In this document: one piece after another, positions 17,542-28,200 of the stretch
How positions within the stretch are numbered: position 1 is the first letter of the stretch
How the letters are laid out: the number at the start of each line of letters is the position of its first letter
Source of the DNA: Novosphingobium sp. Chol11
Lineage (GTDB): Bacteria; Pseudomonadota; Alphaproteobacteria; Sphingomonadales; Sphingomonadaceae
Direction of reading: 5' to 3'
DNA length: 64,000 bases
NCBI RefSeq assembly: GCF_900218065.1
Contig: NZ_OBMU01000001.1
Coordinates: forward strand, 1,879,298 to 1,943,297
The notes under the pieces: model-generated
What the model was told of the DNA's origin: nothing
The model's input: only the letters and a program-made list of their open reading frames with translations
Databases searched by the model: none
Translations under genes and position numbers: made by a program

Positions 17542-18452
17542 GCCGCATCCTCATCACTGGCGCAGGTGGCTTCGTCGGCGCCGCGGTCGCCGATCTTGCG
17601 GCCCGCAATGGCCATGAAGTCATAGCCCTGGTCCGCAATCCCGCCTCGCCGCGCGTCGTCGCTCTGGCGGGACGCTGCGCCATCGCCATTGCCGACCTGT
17701 CCGATCGTGATGCCGTACGCGCCATACTTGTCGAGGCGCGCCCCGGCATTGTCATCCATTCCGCCTGGGAAGGGGTAGGCGGCCCCGCGCGCGCCGGCGA
17801 TATCCAGCTCGACAATATCCGCACGACCGTCGAACTGCTCGACAGCGCCATTGCGGTCGGCGCCCGCCGCTTCATCGGCATCGGCAGCCAGGCCGAATAT
17901 GGCCGGCATGATTGCCGGATCGACGAAAGCGCCGCGACCGAGCCTTTCCTTCTCTATGGCGCGGCCAAGCTGTCCGCCTGCCATCTGACCCGCCAGCGCG
18001 CGGGCGAAGCAGGCATCGGCTTTGCTTGGCTGCGTCTCTTTTCGCCCTATGGCCCCGGGGACAATCCCAACTGGCTGATCCCTTCGGTCGCGGCCCAGAT
18101 CCTCGCCGGACAGGCGCCACGGACCAGCCCGGGCACACAAAAATGGGATTATCTGCACATCGCCGATTGCGCAGAGGGCATACTGGCCGCGGCCGTGACC
18201 GAAAGCGCTCAGGGCGTGTTCAACCTGTCGAGCGGTCGCTCTGTCTCTGTCCGGTCGATCGTCGAGCGTATCCGCGACCTCGCCTGCCCCGGCCTTCCGC
18301 TGACATTCGGCGACATTACGTTCGGACCCAACCAGATCATGCATCTGGAAGGCGACTGTAGCCGCCTCACATCTGCGACCGGATGGACCCCGCGGATCAT
18401 GATCGAGGATGGGCTCGTCAGCGTCGTGGATTCACTGAGGCAAGCCGCGTGA
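17538..18452 (+). CDS. NAD-dependent epimerase/reductase (CDP-sugar 4-ketoreductase-like)
   Basis: A 304-residue extended SDR with ITGAGGFVGAAV at the N-terminus, the Ser of GIGSQAEYG and catalytic YGAAK. Length and layout resemble CDP-abequose/paratose synthases (RfbJ/RfbS), which reduce a CDP-4-keto sugar. It starts in an ATGA overlap with rfbG, so it probably works on that product. The stereochemistry cannot be predicted. It could also be an epimerase on a branched intermediate. Confidence 0.75.
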   Translation: MSRILITGAGGFVGAAVADLAARNGHEVIALVRNPASPRVVALAGRCAIAIADLSDRDAVRAILVEARPGIVIHSAWEGVGGPARAGDIQLDNIRTTVELLDSAIAVGARRFIGIGSQAEYGRHDCRIDESAATEPFLLYGAAKLSACHLTRQRAGEAGIGFAWLRLFSPYGPGDNPNWLIPSVAAQILAGQAPRTSPGTQKWDYLHIADCAEGILAAAVTESAQGVFNLSSGRSVSVRSIVERIRDLACPGLPLTFGDITFGPNQIMHLEGDCSRLTSATGWTPRIMIEDGLVSVVDSLRQAA

Positions 18453-18835
18453 TGGTGCCCGCCGTAGACCGCCGGTTCATCGGCTTCCTCCTCGCGGGCG
18501 GGATCAACACGCTGTTCGGCTATAGCATCTATAGCGCGCAGATACTGATGGGCATTGCCCCGTCTGTCGCGGTGACGGTCAGCACCATTGCGGGCGTCCT
18601 CTTCAACTTCCTGACGACCAGCGCCGTGTTCTGCTCGCGCGATCTGCGCCGGCTGCCCCGCTTCCTCATCGTCTACGGCTGCATGCTCAGCCTCAACATA
18701 CTGTTGCTTGAGATTGCGATGCGCGCCGGCCTTGGGCCGCTGCTCGCGCAAGCGATCGTCCTGCCGATCTTCACTCTCACCTTCCTTGCCATGCGCCGCT
18801 TCGTGTTCGCGGCCTCGCCGGAGCAGACATCATGA
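18452..18835 (+). CDS. GtrA-family membrane protein (putative lipid-sugar flippase)
   Basis: A 127-residue protein with four hydrophobic segments and the family features FLLAGGINTLFGYSIYS, GVLFNFLTTSAVF and a C-terminal RRFVF. GtrA proteins are thought to flip polyprenyl-phosphate sugars to the periplasm. It starts in a TGATG junction with the reductase gene and overlaps the next glycosyltransferase by ATGA, the classical gtrA-gtrB pairing. Confidence 0.85.
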   Translation: MVPAVDRRFIGFLLAGGINTLFGYSIYSAQILMGIAPSVAVTVSTIAGVLFNFLTTSAVFCSRDLRRLPRFLIVYGCMLSLNILLLEIAMRAGLGPLLAQAIVLPIFTLTFLAMRRFVFAASPEQTS

Positions 18836-19851
18836 AGACCATCTCCATCGTGACGCCCTGCTTCAACGAGGCGGATAATGTGGAGGCATGCCGCGATGCC
18901 GTTGCCGCCCTGTTCGCCCCCGGCGCACAGCTGGCCGGCTACACGCGCGAGCATATCTTCGCCGACAATGATAGCAGCGACGGCACGCAGGACATATTGC
19001 GCACGCTCGCGGCCAGCGATCCTTCGATGAAGGTCATCCTGAACGCTCGCAATTACGGCCCGTTTCGTTCCAACTTCAATGCACTGCGGGCCGCCACCGG
19101 CGATGCGGTGGTCGTGTTTCTGCCCGCCGACCTTCAGGATCCGGCGGAAATGATCCCTGAATTCGTCAAGCTCTGGGAAGGTGGTGCGGAAGTCGTAGCG
19201 GGCGCCCGCGTCAACCGTCAGGAAAGCTTCGCGCTCCGCACCTGCCGCGCGATCTTCTATCGCACCGTGCGTGGCTTCAGCGACATCGATATTCCTGTGA
19301 ATGTCGGTGAGTTCCAGCTTCTCGACCGTAAGGTGTGGGAAGCGGTCGTCAGCCATGACGATCATTATCCCTATATACGCGGTATCATCGCGTCGGTCGG
19401 CTTCCGCCGGGTGATTGTACCCTATACCTGGGCGGCGCGTCGCTCGGGCATATCCAAGAATAATCTGCCGAGGCTGATCGATCAGGCGCTGAACGGCATC
19501 TTCAGCTTCACAAATGTCCCGATGCGCCTATGCACCTTTGCCGGCGTAGCCATGGCGCTGCTCTGCATACTCTATGCGATCGCGTCCGTGGGACTTTACT
19601 TGATCTGGCCCAATCTTGCCCCAAGGGGCATGATGACGCTGATCGTTGCCCTTTTCTTCCTCTCCGGCGTCCAACTGGCCTTCATGGGTATATTGGGCGA
19701 ATATGTGACGTCCATTCACGCACAGGTTCGCAAGCGACCGCTCGTTGTCGAGCGGGAGCGGATTAATATGGAACCTGCGACAGGGGGCGAGGCGGAGGCG
19801 TCCAACCCCGTTCGCGCCCTCCGGAAAAAGCTCCGCGCGGAGGCCGCGTGA
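18832..19851 (+). CDS. GtrB-like polyprenyl-phosphate glycosyltransferase (GT2)
   Basis: The 339-residue protein has a GT-A domain (SIVTPCFNEADNVEACRDAV, then the DNDSSDGT and ADLQDP acidic motifs) and two C-terminal membrane helices, as in GtrB/DPM1-like enzymes that load a sugar on undecaprenyl phosphate. Overlaps gtrA by four bases and ends in a GTGA overlap with the next gene. The donor is inferred to be the CDP-sugar made by the upstream genes. Most characterised GtrB relatives use UDP- or GDP-sugars, so this would be a variation. Confidence 0.85.
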   Translation: MKTISIVTPCFNEADNVEACRDAVAALFAPGAQLAGYTREHIFADNDSSDGTQDILRTLAASDPSMKVILNARNYGPFRSNFNALRAATGDAVVVFLPADLQDPAEMIPEFVKLWEGGAEVVAGARVNRQESFALRTCRAIFYRTVRGFSDIDIPVNVGEFQLLDRKVWEAVVSHDDHYPYIRGIIASVGFRRVIVPYTWAARRSGISKNNLPRLIDQALNGIFSFTNVPMRLCTFAGVAMALLCILYAIASVGLYLIWPNLAPRGMMTLIVALFFLSGVQLAFMGILGEYVTSIHAQVRKRPLVVERERINMEPATGGEAEASNPVRALRKKLRAEAA

Positions 19852-21389
19852 CGTTATCGCCAGCACGGACGTTATTACCGAGCATTCAACATCTAGCATT
19901 GATATCCGTTCCTCACCGGACGCCGGTGGCGATACTTGTCGCCTTCTTCGCCCTCGACAATGTGCTGCTGCTCGGCTTTTTGGGTCGACCGCCGCTGGTA
20001 GTGTGGGCGCTTGCGCTACTCTTGCCATCGCTACTTGGTTTCGCCGCCTATCGGCTAACGTCCGCCCCATGCCGCATCAGCTTGCCAACGATATTGGTCT
20101 GCTTCCTGGTCGCTGCGGCGCTGCTGATTCTCGGCGGCGAAGGGCGGCTTTTCTATGCCCCGACCGACTGGCAGGTTCGCGACGCTGTCCTTGCGGACAT
20201 GGGTAGGTACCGCTGGCCCTTCGACTACTGGCTCGACGGCCGATCGCAAATGCTACGCGCGCCTATCGGCATGTATCTAATACCCGCCCTGTTGGGAGGG
20301 GTGAGCCAGTTTGGCCGCGATTGGATGCTGCTGGCACAGAACAGCCTGATCCTCGGCCTGCTCTTCGCCTTGGGATCGACCCTGTTCGAGGGTCGCCGCG
20401 CGAGATGGATCGCCCTTATTGTCTTCGTGATGTTTAGTGGCCTCGACGTTCTTGGCAATCTCATCGTCCAATCGGCGACTGGAGAGGTACGGTGGGACCA
20501 CATCGAGGATTGGGGCGCGGGCTATCAATATAGCGCGCATATAACCCAACTCTTCTGGGTCCCGCAGCATGCCCTCGCAGGTTGGGCTGTGGCTCTTGTC
20601 TACCTTTTGTGGCGCAGAAATCTTGTTCCGATCGGGATATTCGGCGCCATCCTGCCTCTCGTGGCATTATGGTCGCCCCTCATCCTGTTTGGAACGGTGC
20701 CCTTCGCTTTGTTTGCGGCGCTGCGTGTCCTTGGTTCTCGTTCGTGGAACTGGCTCGACATCTCAACTTGCCTGATCGCGACCGCAGCTTCAGCCGCCGC
20801 GCTCGTCTATCTGTCGACAGATTCTGCCGCCGTCGGCGGGGGGCTACGTCCGCCCACCGCAATCCTTTATCTCCTAATTATGCTGTTTGAGGTGACGCCC
20901 TTTCTCTTGCCGGTCCTGCATGATCGTAACAATGGCGTCGATCGTACGAGCCTAGCCATCGCGGCTGTCTGTCTGTTCCTTATGCCAAGCTGGTCGATCG
21001 GCATGTTCAATGATTTCCAGACACGCGCCTCCATCATGCCGCTGGCGATCCTCGCGGTGGCTTATGCCGACTGGGCAACGCGCATCGCTGGCTGGCGCGA
21101 GAAAGTTGGCTTCGGGGTTGTTATCGTTCTCGGCTCCTTTACGGGCGTGATCGGCATTGCGAACGCGCTCCGCTTCGCCCCCACGCCTATACCGCATTGC
21201 TCGGTTGCAGGGATATGGGAGCGACAGTCCACCTCGCATCCTCCACACAGTTCCTACTTCGCCGCCCGGGACGCATTCCCCTTCAGCATAGTGGCCGTGG
21301 ACAGAGTAAGCTCCATCCACCAAAGGCAATGCTGGGATCGCCCATGGCGCGGACCGGCGCGACCCTTCTTCGAACTGCGGGGCCGCTGA
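19848..21389 (+). CDS. Polytopic membrane protein, GtrC-like candidate
   Basis: A 513-residue integral membrane protein with at least ten hydrophobic stretches. It starts at a GTG that overlaps the previous stop (GTGA). An early hydrophilic loop, YAPTDWQVRDAVLADMG, contains acidic residues at a spot where GT-C enzymes bind lipid-linked sugars. No specific family recognised. Position after gtrA-gtrB suggests the serotype-specific transferase that moves the sugar to the glycan in the periplasm, but this is inference from order. Confidence 0.6.
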   Translation: MTLSPARTLLPSIQHLALISVPHRTPVAILVAFFALDNVLLLGFLGRPPLVVWALALLLPSLLGFAAYRLTSAPCRISLPTILVCFLVAAALLILGGEGRLFYAPTDWQVRDAVLADMGRYRWPFDYWLDGRSQMLRAPIGMYLIPALLGGVSQFGRDWMLLAQNSLILGLLFALGSTLFEGRRARWIALIVFVMFSGLDVLGNLIVQSATGEVRWDHIEDWGAGYQYSAHITQLFWVPQHALAGWAVALVYLLWRRNLVPIGIFGAILPLVALWSPLILFGTVPFALFAALRVLGSRSWNWLDISTCLIATAASAAALVYLSTDSAAVGGGLRPPTAILYLLIMLFEVTPFLLPVLHDRNNGVDRTSLAIAAVCLFLMPSWSIGMFNDFQTRASIMPLAILAVAYADWATRIAGWREKVGFGVVIVLGSFTGVIGIANALRFAPTPIPHCSVAGIWERQSTSHPPHSSYFAARDAFPFSIVAVDRVSSIHQRQCWDRPWRGPARPFFELRGR

Positions 21390-23332
21390 TGACCTCCTCG
21401 ATAACGATGTTGGCACTATATGCCGCGCTGCTCTTCGCCGTGCTTCTAAGGCCTTATGTCAGCCCAGCCTTTGGCTCGCATGCTGATCGACAGCGCCGGA
21501 TCGAACTGGGGGCCTGCGCCCTTCTGCTCCTGGGGGCGGTTGCGCTGACGGCGTTCCGTCAGGGGGCTTTTCCCCTGATCGGCATATTTGTCCTGATCCC
21601 GCTTTTTGGTCTAGGAACCATGGCCCTTTTGGGCGGCATCACCGCCGCCTTGCTCTTCGCCACCACTATCTGGTGGACGCAATCGTTGTCATTCGGCCTC
21701 CTCCCAACCGCGATCGCGGCCCTGCTGACTGTGGGATCCGGATTCCTGCCACGCTGGAAGCCAGAAACAGTTACGGCGCAATCGGGATTGCTCCAGACTA
21801 TGCTGCCATGCGCGATGATCGGCGTCGGCGCGGGGCTTCTGACGGCGCCTTTCGAGGCAGCGGACACCATCTACCTCGCCTGGCATCACTGGGGCGCCTA
21901 TCTCGCTCCGGTAGAGGCATGGCGAGGCGGCGGCGTACCCTATCGCGATTTTCCGATCCAATATGGATTGGGGCCAACTGTCGTGCTGCTGGCCGGTTGC
22001 GGTCAGGATTGCTGGCGCGGCATGTATGAGACCACGGTCGTCGCCAATGCGTTCTACTTTGCGACGCTTGCGGGAAGCGTGGTCATCTTGACCGCGCAGT
22101 CATCCAGGGGCGTGCGCTGGCTAGCGCTTCTCGCCATGTTCTGTGCCTCCTTCATGTGGACCGGCTTCCCCAGCAACTTTGCTGGACCCGTGATCACACC
22201 GTCGGTCGCAGGGCTGCGATTCCTGTCAATTTCGGCACTGCTGCTTCACATCCTCTATGCCGAATATCACAAGCGCCGCCGGGACTGGATAGGCCATGGC
22301 ATTTGGCTGATCGACCTTTTCTGGTCACCCGAAGCAGCATTCTTCGGAACGCTGATCTGGTGGCCCTATCTCGCCTTGCGCGATGCCACTGAAGCCGGCG
22401 AATGGCGCGGCGCTCTAATCGCGCTCGCCCGAGGGGCAGCTCGGGGAGCGATTGCTCTGACAGTCGGCATCTGCATCCTTGCGCTGGTCCTGTGGCTGCT
22501 TTCGGCGAGGACGATCACCCTCGCGGATTTCTTCGCCTATGTGCAGCACCCTCCCGGAGCGCTGCCGGTCAATCTTGCAGGCACTATTTGGATCGCGCTT
22601 GCGACGCTCGCGCTCGGCATTCTCGTTCTCACGCAGCAGGGCCTGTCGGCACAGGCACGGCCTCTCTACACCTGCTTGCTCGGCTTCCTGGCAGCAGGCA
22701 CTTATTATATCAGCCGCAGCCACGACAATAATATCCTCAACCTCTTCCCATTGCTGATCCTGGTGCTGCTGGCGATCCTCGGAAATCTGGACAAGACCAG
22801 CGATCCCGCGCGACACTTCGGACGCGCCTTCAGTCACACAATGCTCGTCGCCATGGTCATCTTCGTAGTCACCTTCGACTACAGACCATTATGGCAGGGC
22901 ATCGCGCGCGTTGGCCCGTTGCATGTTGGGCCAACAAGGCTGGTTACCCGCTTCGCCCCCTCGACCGACGACGCGCCGGCCATTTTGCCTGCGGATGCGA
23001 TTGCGGGCCTGAACTATCTTCGGCACCGCCATGCCGGAGCGGTTCTGTTGTTTGATCGTAACTATCTGATGGTTCGTTCTTCCGGGGCGGCCTGGGCCAG
23101 CGTCAACAACCTCGCCAACTTCGTCCCGCTGCCTGCGGCGTCCATCGCGCATTATATCCGGCAGGGAGCAGCCGCTTACAAGCGGCCCGGCTGGATATTG
23201 GCAGATGATGAACACCGGCATTGGGTCGATGCGTTCCGGGTAGCTTATGACGTGCAGAACGATCGGCCATTCGGCAATTATCGGGCATATCACCTCGTGC
23301 CGCGCGGCACCGGCTCCGCCGAGGTTCACTGA
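21389..23332 (+). CDS. Large polytopic membrane protein, second GtrC-like candidate
   Basis: A 647-residue protein with about twelve hydrophobic segments and a C-terminal soluble part (from about LNYLRHRHAG) that ends the operon. The loop AWHHWGAYLAPVEAWRGGGV followed by PYRDFPIQYGLGP resembles the first periplasmic loop of GT-C-like proteins (compare YRDIWEVNPP in the protein at 11332). The start at 21389 is a TGATG junction with the previous gene. Function unassigned; probably a glycan transferase working with the gtr set. Downstream 23333-23465 shows no gene. Confidence 0.6.
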   Translation: MTSSITMLALYAALLFAVLLRPYVSPAFGSHADRQRRIELGACALLLLGAVALTAFRQGAFPLIGIFVLIPLFGLGTMALLGGITAALLFATTIWWTQSLSFGLLPTAIAALLTVGSGFLPRWKPETVTAQSGLLQTMLPCAMIGVGAGLLTAPFEAADTIYLAWHHWGAYLAPVEAWRGGGVPYRDFPIQYGLGPTVVLLAGCGQDCWRGMYETTVVANAFYFATLAGSVVILTAQSSRGVRWLALLAMFCASFMWTGFPSNFAGPVITPSVAGLRFLSISALLLHILYAEYHKRRRDWIGHGIWLIDLFWSPEAAFFGTLIWWPYLALRDATEAGEWRGALIALARGAARGAIALTVGICILALVLWLLSARTITLADFFAYVQHPPGALPVNLAGTIWIALATLALGILVLTQQGLSAQARPLYTCLLGFLAAGTYYISRSHDNNILNLFPLLILVLLAILGNLDKTSDPARHFGRAFSHTMLVAMVIFVVTFDYRPLWQGIARVGPLHVGPTRLVTRFAPSTDDAPAILPADAIAGLNYLRHRHAGAVLLFDRNYLMVRSSGAAWASVNNLANFVPLPAASIAHYIRQGAAAYKRPGWILADDEHRHWVDAFRVAYDVQNDRPFGNYRAYHLVPRGTGSAEVH

Positions 23333-23465
23333 GGCCGTCCAGCGCGTTCGTCCGTGCTGCGGCGCTCTTACAATTTTGGTTTTGTGAAGATCGCTTCGGA
23401 CAAGGCGCAAATGATAGCCATGATCACGCGCCATTTACATCGCGCATTAGCGTGACGGCATCAAT

Positions 23466-25220
23466 TCACATGCCGATGCTTAATCCTCGTCCTCGCCCAA
23501 GATCAATACCATGGTTGAGCGCCAGTTCTGCCCCTAGCCTGCGGCCACTGTCGATGGAGATGCCAAGTTCTCGCTTGCGGCTGGCCAATATCGATTCCAC
23601 CTGCGGATCGCGCTCGAGGGATGTCGCCATCGACCGCATGCTATCCTGATAGGTACGGCGCTTGTCATAATCGCCCTCCACATAGGCCCGCTCGGCAGCA
23701 CGGGAGTAGCGGTTCCACCGCTCGACAAACCGATCGGCGCGGAGCTCCGGATTGGTCCGCACCTCCTTTTCGTGGAGAATAGCGACGCGCGCGGCCTCGG
23801 TGTCGCCGCGCGCTGCTGAGGCTGCGAGCGAGGGGTTGCGCGCATAGGCTGTCTCGGCATCGAGCGCAGCCTTGGGCCGCAGATCGTTCAGCCCCTTGCG
23901 CGCATCGGCCAGCTCCCGAGCTTCATCCGCTGACAGGTCGAGCCCCAGATCCTGCATGTTGTAGATCATCTGCACGGCGCGGGCGTGACGGGCAATGGCG
24001 CGATCCCGCACCTGTATCATATCCGGCTGCTGCTCAGGCCCCTCTGGAGGATCGGCGCCGAGCCTTTTTCCTCCCGGAGCAGCGATCGACCTGCCAGCCG
24101 CTGCCTGCCGCTCCGGATCGCTCGCCTGTGTGTAGTCGGACACCATATCCTTGCCCCGCTCGCGGCTGAGCGTGCGGACCAGCCTGCCCTGATCGGCAAA
24201 GTCATCCTGGCCATAGTGGAGATCGACCGTGCCGCGATGCCGGGACAGCGCGACATAGGCGGCATGACGATCCAGCCCTGGTGTCGCGAGCACATGCACC
24301 CTGTCCACCGTCATGCCCTGCGCCTTATGGATGGTGGCGGCATAGCCATGATCGATCGCGGCATAGTCCTTGAGGTCGAACGCCACCCTCCGGCCGTCAT
24401 CCCGCATCACCGCCATGCGGGCCTGGCTGACGCTTTGCACCGTCGCCAGCGTGCCGTTCTTGACACCCAGGCTGCGTTCATTTTGCAAGAACATGACCCG
24501 GTCACCTGCGGCAAAGCTGCGTGTCCCCCGCTCGACGGTGAGCTCGATCTCCTCGCCCAGCGCGCCAGCACCCTGCAGCCGCTCGCGCGCCGCTTCGTTG
24601 AGCGCCCGCACCTCGTCATTGGTGTGGGTGAGGATGATGCGGCTGGCTTGCGGGTCAATGCCGCGGTCCCTCTCCCAGCGATCGATCAGTTCCCGCCGTG
24701 CGTCGTCCCGCGTCTCGGCCGCATGGACATGCCCCGCTTTGTCATAGGCGTCGATCGCCTCTGCCGTGCGCCCGGTGGCAAGCGCCCGTGTCGCCTCCCG
24801 CTGCCATTCCTCGCTCTGGCGGCGGAGGGTGCCGATCTCAACGCTGCCATGCCGCTCGGCCACCGAGCGGAACGCAGCCCCCGCCTCGATCGCCTGCAGC
24901 TGTTCGGGATCGCCGACCAGTACGACCTTCGCGCCGCGCTTTTCCGCTTCCCTGATTACCCGCTCCATCTGCCGCGTGCCGATCATCCCGGCCTCGTCGA
25001 TCACGAGAATGGACCTGTCGGTCAGCAGCTCACGGTCTTGCGCCCATTGATGCTCGAGGCTGGCGATGGTGCGCGACGCAATGCCAGAGCCGCCCTCGAG
25101 ATTTTCAGCAGCAATGCCCGAGAGCGTTGCGCCATACACCTCGTAGCCCGCATGCTCCCAGGCTTCACGCGCAACGCCTAGCATCGCGCTCTTGCCGGTG
25201 CCGGCATATTCCTCGCCCGC
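23466..25220 (-). pseudogene. traA: TraA conjugative relaxase/helicase, headless C-terminal part
   Basis: About 580 residues of the helicase half of a Ti/sphingomonad plasmid-type TraA. Walker A YAGTGKS sits right at the broken end, followed by Walker B LVIDEAGM, VLVGDPEQLQAI, TIHKAQGMT and YVALSRHRGT. The N-terminal MobA/MobL relaxase domain, with its nicking tyrosine and histidine triad, is missing. At about 25205-25225 the sequence changes to autotransporter DNA. The open frame reaches 25334 only because that foreign DNA happens to stay open. Without the relaxase domain it cannot start transfer. Confidence 0.85.
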
Positions 25221-28200
25221 GGTGATCGTCAACCAGGCGGGCGGCACCATCACCGCAGGATCCGGGTTCGAAGCCATTGCCCTCTCCAGGGGCGGTACGA
25301 TCAGCAATGCCGGCACCATCAACGGCAATGTCAATCTTGCCTATTCGCCCTACAGCGGTCCCAACTATGCCAGCGGCGCCTATGTGGACCGGGGCGGCAC
25401 GCTGAACGGCGACCTGTTATTCGGGGCGGGTGACGATATCCTGGTCACCACCGGCGATACGCTGGGCATAACCGGCACGATCGATGCGGGTGAGGGCATG
25501 GACAGCTTCGTTCGCGCTTATGCGGCGAGCCAGACCGTCGATCTTGCCGCTCTCCCGGCCCTTCCCACCGGGTTTGAACGGCAGGGCATCGGCGCTTTGG
25601 GCAGCGGCACGGTGGTGACGCTGACGGCCGATGGCGCGTTCCGCCAGCCCCTCATCCTTGTCGGCGACGGCACGATCGTCAATCTGGCCAATATCAGCGC
25701 GGACACGGGCGCACCTGAAAGGCTGCTGACGCTCGGCACATCGGCTGACCCGCTCAATCTGGCTGGCGCAGGACCGACCTTGCGCTTCATCAATCGCGGC
25801 ACGATCGGTGACGGCATCAGCGGCTATGCTGCCGGCTTCGAAAATGAAGGCGTGATCGCCAACAGCCTCAACGGCACGACAGCTGTTCTGCTGACCGCCA
25901 GCGGGGATGACAGCTTTGCCTTCCGCAACAGCGGCACCATCAGCTCCGCCGACAATGACCCCTATTTCTACTACACGCCCGGCGTCGCCATCTCGGGCGC
26001 CACGGGCACCCAGCTGATCGGCGCGGCCATGATCGCCAATAGCGGCACGATCGATGGCGGCGTGTCGCTATCGCTGAATGCAAAGGATTTCAGCTTCAGC
26101 AATGATGGCAGCATCAACCGCGACAATGCGGTCTCGCCGTCCGTCGCGCTATCGCTTGGCCAAGGCTATTATTATGACGGCACCGACATCAATGCCGACC
26201 GCGCGACCATCATCAACAGCGGCGCTTTGGGCAACGGCATGGTCGCCGATGTGGCGGCAAAGGCGCTGACCTTCACCAACAGCGGTACGCTTGGTTCCTC
26301 CCTCTATGGGATCGCCCTGGGCCTCGCCCAATCGCCCCATCAGACCGGCGGCACGACGCAGGGCCTCTACGGCGCGATCGACCAGGAAAGCTTCTCCTTC
26401 GCCAATAGCGGAACGATCGACGGGTCGGCCTATCTTGGTTCCAATTCTGCGGCGACGTCGGGGACCAACAGCGGAACGATCAACCGCCTGTCCGTCGAAG
26501 GCAGCAGCCTTGGTAATCAGTCGATCGCCATCGCCAATAGCGGGCGGATCGGCACCGACGCTCTGGGCGCTTCTGCCCTGTCGATCAGCAGCATCGCGCA
26601 TTCAGCCGAACAACAGCTGACCGGCTTCGATCCGGCGTCAGGACCGGTCGCAGGCGGACCTACGACGACAGTGACCCTCACCAACAGCGGTGTCCTGAGC
26701 GCCGATGGCGGGGCCAGCTATCGTCCGGCGAGCCCTCCGCCCTTCCCCTGGTATCCCTCGACGCCGGAAAGCCTCGCTTCGCTCACCGCGCTCCGCATCG
26801 ACGCCACGAGCGGCGGCCTTTCCTCCATCAAGGTGGCGAACGAGGCGGGTGCCATGATGTCCGCCATCGGCGCGACCCGGAACGCGGCCGACCCGCAAAA
26901 TCCGGTGGTGGCCGGTCTTGAGGCTATCGGGTCGACGGCCTTTGTCGGTTCGGCAAACCAGATCAGCCTGATCAATGCCGGGACGATCCGGGGGCTTGAG
27001 GGCGGAATCGTGCCTAATACGCTGGCAAATGGTCTTTCCGGCCAGTTCATGGCCGGCGCTATCCAGACCTTCAACTCCGCCGACACGGTCACCAACTTGG
27101 CCACTGGCGTCATCACAGGATCGGTCGATCTCGGCGCTCGCGATGACCAGATGACCAATTACGGCACCATCAACGGTAATGTGTATCTGGGCGATGGCAA
27201 TGACCGCTTCACCCATGGCCTTGGCGCAACGCTGAACGGGATTTTCGACGGTGGCGTGGGCACCGATGCGCTGATCATCGATATCACAGGCGGCGGCCTA
27301 CTGAGCCAATCGACCTTCGACAAATTCATCAGCTTCGAAAGCCAATCGATCACCGGCAACGGCACGATCACGACCGACGGACCGCTCAACATCGACAGCC
27401 TGGTTCTGCGCGACGCGCAGCTGACGCTGGGCGAAGGGCAGACGCTGGCAACGGCGAGTGGGACCAGCATCGTCTTTGCCGAAGGCACCAACAGCCTCAC
27501 CAACCTTGGCACCATCATGGGCGGGCTGAGCTTCGCAGGTGGCACGAACAGCTTCGTCAATCTGGGCAGCATCGCCGGACCAGTGACGCTGGGCAGCGGC
27601 AGCAACAGCTTCACCATCGGCGCGGGGTCCTCGGTGAGCGGCCCGGTCACCGCCGATGGCAGCGACGACCTGCTGATCCTGGCGACGGGCGGCACCGACG
27701 CCGCGCCCCAGGAACTGCGCCTTGCCGGGTTTACCGGGTTCGAACGTACCCGGCAGGATAGCGGAACGTTGGCCCTGTCGGGCGACTTCACCACCGGCGC
27801 GCTGACGATCGCGGGCGGCCGCCTAATCGGCCGCACCGGATCGGTGATCAACGCGGGTTCCATCCTCGTAAACCAAGGCGCGACCTTCGGCAGCGCAGGC
27901 ACGGTCAACAGCAATATCGCGGTCCGGGGCACGCTCTCTCCCGGCTCCTCGCCGGGGACGATGATCGTCAACGGCAATGTCGCGCTGGCGGGCAGCTCGA
28001 CGACCCTGTTCGAGATGACGCCGACGGTCAGCGACGCACTGGTCGTCAACGGAAGCTTGAACATCGCGCCAGGGGCCACGCTGCGCATCACTGGCAATCG
28101 CCCGCTTACCCCGGGCGTCACCTATGAGTTGATCACCACCACCAGCGGCATCGTCGGCAGCTTCACCACGATCGACAAGGCGTCGAGCGTCGTGGGCTTT

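Noticed and set aside
23985-25181. 398-residue open frame antisense to the TraA remnant
   Set aside because: Shadow of TraA in high-GC DNA; no recognisable domain or start signal.
25192-25214. TTG at 25192 as a real start of the autotransporter
   Set aside because: The codons before about 25215 are antisense TraA Walker A sequence and give no signal peptide.
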